A stretch of 23,574 bases of DNA from Roseburia sp. (GTDB lineage: Bacteria > Bacillota > Clostridia > Lachnospirales > Lachnospiraceae), in the NCBI GenBank assembly GCA_003483745.1, contig DMYD01000012.1, forward strand, positions 86,536 to 110,109, read 5' to 3'. The notes under the pieces are model-generated. The model ran no database searches. It was not told the DNA's origin and saw only the letters and a list, made by a program, of their open reading frames with translations. The translations under genes and the position numbers were made by a program. The first letter of the stretch is position 1. Each line of letters starts with the position of its first letter. Positions 16,009 to 20,218 of the stretch are shown here, piece after piece.

Positions 16009-16341
16009 ATGAAAAATATAATCAATGCATTTACAACGTTGTTTTTTTATCTGCTATGTGTTTTTGGTGCTGCGGCATTATTGACGGCATCGGCACAGAC
16101 AGCAGCTGCCAAAGAATATAAAGCGGACGTGATAGCAGAGATCGAAAACAGTGATTTTAATCCGGTTGTGATCACGAGCTGTATCGCACAGGCACAGTCA
16201 GCAGGTTATACGCTTGCTGTAACGCCATCTGCCAATGCGGAGGGGGAGACGGTGTCCGCAGATGTGATGCTGTCTTATAGTTATAAGATGCCGGTCTTTG
16301 GCATTGAGAAAACGCATATGACAAGGGGGATTGCACGGTGA
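16009..16341 (+). CDS. Small membrane-anchored pseudopilin-like protein
   Basis: A 110-residue protein whose ATG follows the platform gene stop without a gap; GGGAGGAA inside that gene's end serves as ribosome site. An N-terminal hydrophobic helix (about 5-29, ending A-S-A-Q) is followed by a short extracytoplasmic domain with two segments of likely beta-strand, including A-D-V-M-L-S-Y-S-Y. The layout resembles TadE/TadF-like minor pilins or small families seen in Firmicute tad loci, but I cannot name the family. Its TGA overlaps the next ATG (TGATG), so the two are probably translated together. Confidence 0.7.
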   Translation: MKNIINAFTTLFFYLLCVFGAAALLTASAQTAAAKEYKADVIAEIENSDFNPVVITSCIAQAQSAGYTLAVTPSANAEGETVSADVMLSYSYKMPVFGIEKTHMTRGIAR

Positions 16342-16448
16342 TGGAAGAAATTGTAGAACATCTTGGTGAAATGATAATGGAAGCGGTCCCGGCATTGGCA
16401 GTTCTTTCATTTCTGATCAGTGTGTATATGGCTGCGACAGGATTTTAA
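16341..16448 (+). CDS. Leaderless Flp-like micro-protein, copy 2 (35 aa)
   Basis: Coding for only 35 residues, this ORF starts at ATG 16341 inside the upstream stop (TGATG). It begins M-E-E-I-V-E-H-L-G, contains one hydrophobic helix (about 15-32), and ends A-A-T-G-F. The N-terminal pattern matches the products at 13091, 16463 and 16613, with Leu in place of Tyr. The ribosome site is modest (AGGGGG about 12 bases upstream), so translation may depend on coupling to the upstream gene. Support comes from tight packing and the shared N-terminus; it is too short for independent proof. Confidence 0.58.
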   Translation: MEEIVEHLGEMIMEAVPALAVLSFLISVYMAATGF

Positions 16449-16462
16449 GGATGGTGTTTTGA

Positions 16463-16603
16463 GTGGAAGAGATAATAAAAGAACTTGGAGGAGGCATACA
16501 GGCAGGTGCAGTATCGGTGATAGCACTTACGCTGGTGTATGGTGTATATGCCGGATATTTAAAACAGATGGTGGAAATATTTTTTACAGGGGTGTGCGGT
16601 TAG
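16463..16603 (+). CDS. Leaderless Flp-like micro-protein, copy 3 (46 aa)
   Basis: Starts at GTG 16463 and encodes 46 residues beginning M-E-E-I-I-K-E-L-G-G-G, followed by a hydrophobic helix (about 13-34) and a short polar/hydrophobic tail. Its stop at 16601-16603 lies within the ribosome site of the next gene. AAGGATGG upstream is a poor and rather distant ribosome site, so the start is less certain than those of its neighbours. The match of the first nine residues to three other products of the cassette is the main evidence that it is real. Confidence 0.58.
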   Translation: MEEIIKELGGGIQAGAVSVIALTLVYGVYAGYLKQMVEIFFTGVCG

Positions 16604-16612
16604 GAGGATGGT

Positions 16613-17092
16613 ATGAAAGAGATTATGAAAGAATATGGCGGTATGATGCTCACTGCCATGGTAGTAATAAGTGTCCTTACGATCATATTTTCTGCCGTAA
16701 CAGATTCCGATGGAAACCGTGGGATCGTAAAGATCATAGCAGCGCACATGAATACAGAAGGCATTGATTACAATGCGTATGTAGATTATGGCACATATCA
16801 GACAGAAATAGCAAAAGATGCGCCTGTGATTGAATACCATGGAACCGGCAGTCTTGCACCTGGAACGGTTCATGTGGCAGATTATGTAAAAGCGCATGAT
16901 TATAACGGACAGGAGCTTGCGGTAAAGCTTTTAAAATTCTGTGATTCGGATGGGAATGAGCTGCCGGATCAGATGGATAAGACATCCGGTACAATCACGT
17001 TTCACACTGCAGGGATTTATTCTTTTACGGTAAAGGCTATGGACTCCGGCAACCGGAAAACAACCGCAGTGATCCGTGTTCCGGTCATGTAG
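16613..17092 (+). CDS. Leaderless Flp-like pilin with extracellular domain, copy 4
   Basis: A 159-residue protein with AGGAGG 5 bases before ATG 16613. It begins M-K-E-I-M-K-E-Y-G-G, followed by a hydrophobic helix (about 11-29), a linker, and a C-terminal domain (about 75-159) with a beta-sandwich look: G-T-V-H-V-A-D-Y-V near its start and G-I-Y-S-F-T-V-K-A-M-D-S-G-N-R-K-T-T at its end, resembling bacterial Ig-like or cadherin-like modules. Its first 30 residues are close to those of the 13091 product, so it looks like a pilin whose short tail was replaced by a displayed domain. A minor or tip pilin role is inferred. Confidence 0.75.
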   Translation: MKEIMKEYGGMMLTAMVVISVLTIIFSAVTDSDGNRGIVKIIAAHMNTEGIDYNAYVDYGTYQTEIAKDAPVIEYHGTGSLAPGTVHVADYVKAHDYNGQELAVKLLKFCDSDGNELPDQMDKTSGTITFHTAGIYSFTVKAMDSGNRKTTAVIRVPVM

Positions 17093-17106
17093 AAAGGAAT
17101 GGTCAT

Positions 17107-17700
17107 ATGAAATTAATCATCAGGGCGATTGTAACAACCTGTATTGCCGGAGTGATCTTTTTAACGATCATGGCAGTGTCAGGAAGGATGAACAGGAGCA
17201 TGGAATTGAAAAGCAATTTACCGTCTGCTGCAGAAGGGACGGCAGAAAATCTGTTAACGAAAAAATATGATGTAACGGATAAAGCGCAGCTGGAGGCTGA
17301 TTTTTTAGAAACATTAGCAGATACACTGGATTCCGATTCAGATATCCGGTTAAAAGTAAATGCTGCAGATACAGCAAAGCAGCTTTTATCGGTAAGCGTG
17401 AAAGAAGAATTTAAACATCCAAACGGGAAAGATGGAACCGTGTCATATGACAGGACCGTGATTGTAAACAAGCTGAAAGAGGAAGAACCGGAGATCTGTC
17501 AGGTAAGTTATTATTTATTCAATACGGATACAGATGATTACAAATGTTATGAGGTTCTGACCGGTGATGTGATTCCTATTCCAAAGAATCCGGTACTGGA
17601 AGGAAAAAACTTTATGGGGTGGTTTAATGCAGAAGGGAACGCATTGGATCAGAGCATGATAGTTACACAGGATGCAACATATTATGCAAAATGGAATTAA
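17107..17700 (+). CDS. Membrane-anchored minor pilin-like protein with InlB B-type repeat
   Basis: This 197-residue protein has an AAAGGA ribosome site before ATG 17107. A hydrophobic helix at about 5-25 is followed by a soluble alpha/beta region (30-125) reminiscent of minor pilins. The C-terminal 60 residues match the InlB B-repeat (Listeria-Bacteroides repeat) pattern: G-D-V-I-P-I-P-K-N-P-V-L-E-G, then F-M-G-W-F-N-A-E-G, ending T-Y-Y-A-K-W-N. Such repeats are normally found in wall-associated adhesins, so their presence on a pilus-cassette protein suggests a surface-exposed tip. It is the last gene before the hairpin terminator at 17729. Confidence 0.8.
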   Translation: MKLIIRAIVTTCIAGVIFLTIMAVSGRMNRSMELKSNLPSAAEGTAENLLTKKYDVTDKAQLEADFLETLADTLDSDSDIRLKVNAADTAKQLLSVSVKEEFKHPNGKDGTVSYDRTVIVNKLKEEEPEICQVSYYLFNTDTDDYKCYEVLTGDVIPIPKNPVLEGKNFMGWFNAEGNALDQSMIVTQDATYYAKWN

Positions 17701-17728
17701 AACAGATAAAATAATAGGTATATAGTAG

Positions 17729-17760
17729 GGAGCTGTCTTAAACGGATGGCTTCTTTTATT
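17729..17760 (+). terminator. Rho-independent terminator of the pilus cassette
   Basis: GGAGCTGTC (17729-17737) pairs with GATGGCTTC (17745-17753), nine base pairs with three G-U wobbles and a 7-base loop, followed at once by TTTTATT. It lies 29 bases after the last cassette gene and separates that transcript from the copy B promoter. Confidence 0.75.
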
Positions 17761-17780
17761 CCAATATAATATTGACATTC

Positions 17781-17860
17781 CATAGCTTTTCCTAAAAGAA
17801 AAAAATTCGTGAAATCTTTTCTTTTATTCCATCGAAAATAAAAATTGCATGTCTTATACT
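17781..17860 (+). promoter_or_regulatory. Twin regulatory element and promoter, copy B (surface-protein side)
   Basis: TCGAAA (17832-17837), 17 bases, then TATACT (17855-17860). The block 17786-17837 repeats copy A (12961-13012) at 46 of 52 positions, and the 69-base distance from block start to -10 is identical. The dyad AAGAAAA / TTTTCTT is kept although the bases between its arms differ. No gene follows for about 390 bases, and the BIG2 gene is about 680 bases downstream, so the transcript either has a very long leader or encodes a short RNA. Confidence 0.7.
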
Positions 17861-17878
17861 AGGCAGGTGTAAGACATG
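17848..17878. promoter_or_regulatory. Dyad overlapping the copy B -10 (possible operator)
   Basis: CATGTCTTA (17848-17856) and TAAGACATG (17870-17878) form a perfect 9-bp inverted repeat with 13 bases between the arms. The -10 hexamer starts in the left arm and the start point would fall between the arms or in the right arm. It is well placed for a repressor site, or for a hairpin at the very 5' end of the RNA. Copy A has only a weaker CTGG/CCAG dyad at the same place. Confidence 0.5.
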
Positions 17879-17955
17879 TACATTGACAATTGAATATTTT
17901 GTGCAAATTGGAGAAAATAAAAAAATATTTACAGCAGTTAAAAGAGAAAAAAATG

Positions 17956-18079
17956 AGTTATCCACAAGAGAAAAATATGCACATGGGTTGTCCCCGAAAA
18001 ACATAAGCAATAGTAAAATATATCACTAATATCAGGGAAAAAGCTGGAATTTGGGGCAATAAGTGGCAGTTATCCACAA
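17956..18079 (+). repeat. Pair of perfect DnaA boxes in a 12-bp direct repeat
   Basis: AGTTATCCACAA occurs at 17956-17967 and again at 18068-18079, each containing the consensus DnaA box TTATCCACA in the same orientation, 112 bases apart. The surrounding DNA is AT-rich and carries no gene. This could be a DnaA-responsive control region or part of a replication origin for the element's circular form. No iteron array and no replication gene are visible beside it. Confidence 0.5.
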
Positions 18080-18122
18080 AAAAATGGATTGGCAAAATGA
18101 CGAAAACATACATAACTCTGAT

Positions 18123-18151
18123 TTGATTTTTAATCGCATGACGTTTATAAT
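18123..18151 (+). promoter_or_regulatory. Promoter for the small toxin-like gene
   Basis: TTGATT (18123-18128), a 17-base spacer and TATAAT (18146-18151) give a near-consensus housekeeping promoter. Transcription would start near 18158, leaving an untranslated leader of about 93 bases before ATG 18251. An alternative -10, TATACT at 18175-18180, has no -35 partner. Confidence 0.65.
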
Positions 18152-18189
18152 AAGGAAAAGGAAAACAGATATAGTATACTGATCAAGGC

Positions 18190-18248
18190 AGCCGAAAGGA
18201 CGGCTTTACCACTTAGATCTGCTCCGAGATTCGGAGAAAGGGGTGGTA
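18190..18248 (+). promoter_or_regulatory. Structured leader that can sequester the toxin ribosome site
   Basis: AGCCG/CGGCT (18190-18194, 18201-18205) forms a 5' hairpin. TACCAC (18207-18212) is complementary to GTGGTA (18243-18248), which lies within the GGGGTGGTAGC ribosome site; CTCCGA/TCGGAG (18222-18227, 18231-18236) makes an inner hairpin. Together they could hide the ribosome site, as is typical of type I toxin messages. Confidence 0.6.
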
Positions 18249-18250
18249 GC

Positions 18251-18355
18251 ATGGTTACATATAGTGACTTGTTCACATTTGTTATTATGATATGTACCAT
18301 CGTATCGCTTGTCAGGAATGTCACAAATGATAATCATGACAGGCATAAAAAATAA
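18251..18355 (+). CDS. 34-residue hydrophobic peptide, probable type I toxin (holin-like toxin style)
   Basis: ATG 18251 follows GGGGTGG. The peptide starts M-V-T-Y-S-D-L-F-T-F-V, has one membrane helix (about 7-22), and ends in a polar tail N-D-N-H-D-R-H-K-K. The M-V-T-Y start, single helix and charged tail match my memory of the small Firmicute proteins annotated as putative holin-like toxins, members of type I toxin-antitoxin systems related in style to TxpA and BsrG. Its stop codon is inside the left arm of a terminator hairpin, and a minus-strand consensus promoter faces it from 18488. The structured leader adds support. The toxin function is inferred. Confidence 0.7.
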   Translation: MVTYSDLFTFVIMICTIVSLVRNVTNDNHDRHKK

Positions 18356-18453
18356 CCGTCCAGCTCCTCGCAAGATCTGACGGTTATTTCATGTAACTAA
18401 AGATATATATGCCGGAGCAGATAGGTATTTGCTTATCACCCGGCTGTCTTGAT
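18343..18453 (-). ncRNA. Predicted antisense RNA (type I antitoxin)
   Basis: Inferred from the minus-strand promoter at 18488-18460 and the minus-strand hairpin with U-run ending near 18343, giving an RNA of about 110 bases. It would be complementary to the last codons and stop of the toxin gene and to any toxin message extended past 18389. Ends are estimates. CGGAGCAGAT (18413-18422) is the exact complement of ATCTGCTCCG (18217-18226) in the toxin leader, so an extended toxin message could also pair its own 5' and 3' regions. Confidence 0.55.
18350..18389 (-). terminator. Convergent hairpin terminator, stronger on the minus strand
   Basis: AAATAACCGTC (18350-18360) and GACGGTTATTT (18379-18389) form a perfect 11-bp stem with an 18-base loop. 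Read on the minus strand the stem ends in a run of six U, a good terminator for the antisense RNA. On the plus strand the run after the stem is broken (TTATTTCATG), so some read-through towards the BIG2 gene is possible. Confidence 0.7.
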
Positions 18454-18459
18454 AGGTAT

Positions 18460-18488
18460 ATTATAAAAGTTTCCATTTCGTTTGTCAA
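18460..18488 (-). promoter_or_regulatory. Perfect-consensus minus-strand promoter
   Basis: On the minus strand TTGACA (18488-18483), exactly 17 bases, then TATAAT (18465-18460): both hexamers match the housekeeping consensus. It points away from the BIG2 gene and towards the small toxin gene. No minus-strand coding region of note follows, which favours an RNA product. Confidence 0.75.
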
Positions 18489-18537
18489 CGTCGTAAGCAA
18501 AAGAATCAAAATAAAGGATAAAGGAGAATCAGAAGTT

Positions 18538-20109
18538 ATGGGAAAAAGAAGTACCACGAAAAACAGCAGATGGAGTCAGAACATGAAAAGGATCGTAACG
18601 TTCCTGCTTGCGTTTGCAATGATTGTAACAAGCATTGTGATCCCGCAGACCAGTGAGGTAGAGGCAAAGTCCAAGAAACCGGATTTCTATATCAATTTTC
18701 GGATTGATGGAAAGATCGGAGAATACGGTAAGCACAAGATGACAATGTACGCTGGCGAAAAGGCTTCATTTACTATTAATAACAAGATTGCCCCAAGCGG
18801 AGATCCAACAGATACACCGTTGCCATTAGGTGCGCAGTATATTGAATTTTACGGCTGGCAGTTAAAAGATGAATGGATAGGCTTTAATCCGATGTATAAT
18901 GACTTAAATCATCGTTCCGTTGAAAAATTTACCTATACATCCAGTAACAATTCCGTGGCAACCGTATCGGATAAGGGTGTGGTACAGGCAAAGGGCAAAG
19001 GAACCTGCACGATCACGGCAGCACTTACTTATAATCCAAAGATCAAGGGAACGATCAAACTGACCGTAAAGAAAGAGACACCGAAGATCACACTGGATAA
19101 GGCAAAAGAAACCATTGCCGTAGGAAAGTCCACAAAGGTTGTGATCAAATCCATGAAGGGAATCAGTTCGGATCAGGTTACTTATACATCCAGTGATAAA
19201 AAAGTGGCAACCGTAGATTCTAAGGGAAAGGTAAAAGCAAAAAAAGCAGGTACGGCAACGATTACTGTAAAGTCAGTTATAAACAGTAAAGCAGTTGCAA
19301 AGTTCAAAGTAACCGTAAAGAACCCGGACACCATTAATACAAAGTATACTTCCAAAGGAAAGAAAAAGATCGTTTTGGAAAAGACCAGTGTTGTGTTAGT
19401 GCCGGAGAAGAACTACTCACCGAGAAAACTCATGAAAGATGCAAATGTAGGTAACTACGATACTTATGCTGATACAATCGAAGCAGAATTAAAAGATGTA
19501 GGAAAGCTTCGTCTTTGCGGACCAGGCTACTTAAAAGGTATGCTTGCAAGCCGTAAGAAATATGCCTCTGCACAGATCAAGGTAAAAAGTATCACCGGCT
19601 TAAAGAGCAAAGAGGTAACTTACAAATCCAGTAATAAGAGTGTTGCGGAAGTAGATAAACTTGGAAAGGTTACACCGAAGAAAGCTGGAACAGCTACCAT
19701 CACAGTGACATCCAAAGTGGATAAAAAGGTAAAGGCTACTTATACAGTTACGGTAAAAAATGCGGTAACGGCAGTTCAGTTTAATGAAATCATCAATCTT
19801 AAAAAAGCAGAAAACCTTGACGAAGAAGATCCATGGTGCCATGCAGATAGAGAAGGTATTGTTGATGAAAGTAATGTATACCCTAAAAAAGCAAAAAATC
19901 GCAAAATTGTGATTACAAGTAGTGATGAAAATATTGTAAAGCTTATTCATGGCTCCGATGCAGATGATGATTGGTATGCTGTTGGACTTAATTACGGTAC
20001 TGCAACTTTAACTATAAAATCCGCAGATGGTTTTTATAAATATTCATGGAAAGTCACTGTAACGGATAAACCGGCACGTACAAGCAGTTTACGCTATGAT
20101 GATATGTGA
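18538..20109 (+). CDS. Secreted BIG2 (Ig-like) repeat protein
   Basis: I choose ATG 18538 (523 residues) because AAGGAG lies about 11 bases upstream and a clear signal peptide begins there: basic residues, a hydrophobic core (about 17-33) and a likely cleavage after E-V-E-A (about 43). Open frame upstream of this has no ribosome site. Ig-like BIG2 modules follow: about 128-177 (Y-T-S-S-N-N-S-V-A-T-V), 182-262 (Y-T-S-S-D-K-K-V-A-T-V with K-A-G-T-A-T-I-T-V), 276-408 (with an insert before Y-K-S-S-N-K-S-V-A-E-V) and a degenerate one at about 458-513. No LPXTG or membrane anchor is seen, so it is secreted or wall-associated by other means. BIG2 domains occur in adhesins; the partner here is unknown. 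Confidence 0.85.
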   Translation: MGKRSTTKNSRWSQNMKRIVTFLLAFAMIVTSIVIPQTSEVEAKSKKPDFYINFRIDGKIGEYGKHKMTMYAGEKASFTINNKIAPSGDPTDTPLPLGAQYIEFYGWQLKDEWIGFNPMYNDLNHRSVEKFTYTSSNNSVATVSDKGVVQAKGKGTCTITAALTYNPKIKGTIKLTVKKETPKITLDKAKETIAVGKSTKVVIKSMKGISSDQVTYTSSDKKVATVDSKGKVKAKKAGTATITVKSVINSKAVAKFKVTVKNPDTINTKYTSKGKKKIVLEKTSVVLVPEKNYSPRKLMKDANVGNYDTYADTIEAELKDVGKLRLCGPGYLKGMLASRKKYASAQIKVKSITGLKSKEVTYKSSNKSVAEVDKLGKVTPKKAGTATITVTSKVDKKVKATYTVTVKNAVTAVQFNEIINLKKAENLDEEDPWCHADREGIVDESNVYPKKAKNRKIVITSSDENIVKLIHGSDADDDWYAVGLNYGTATLTIKSADGFYKYSWKVTVTDKPARTSSLRYDDM

Positions 20110-20132
20110 TGAAAAACATCATATGACATACA

Positions 20133-20190
20133 CAGCATATCATCACATACGATGATATGCTGTAAAAACGTATATGATAAATTTATCATA
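20133..20190. repeat. Strong hairpin plus palindrome between the two surface-protein genes
   Basis: CAGCATATCATC (20133-20144) and GATGATATGCTG (20151-20162) form a perfect 12-bp stem with a 6-base loop, and 10 bases later TATGATAAATTTATCATA (20173-20190) is a perfect 18-base palindrome. Neither is followed by a U-run on either strand, so an ordinary terminator is unlikely. Candidates are an RNA-processing or stability stem and an operator for the downstream adhesin. Confidence 0.65.
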
Positions 20191-20218
20191 GAAAAAGTTT
20201 TTTCATGAAAGGAGAATA

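Noticed and set aside
16420..16767. 115-residue plus-strand ORF in the pilus cassette
   Set aside because: It crosses three well-packed small genes in another frame, has an unlikely Arg/Trp/Cys-rich composition and no ribosome site.
17883..17911. Further promoter with TTGACA at 17883-17888
   Set aside because: No -10-like hexamer lies 16-18 bases downstream.
17953..18006. 17-codon ORF over the first DnaA box
   Set aside because: No convincing ribosome site, polar peptide without motif, and it coincides with the box repeat.
18083..18180. 32-codon ORF just before the toxin unit
   Set aside because: No ribosome site before its ATG, and it runs across the toxin promoter.
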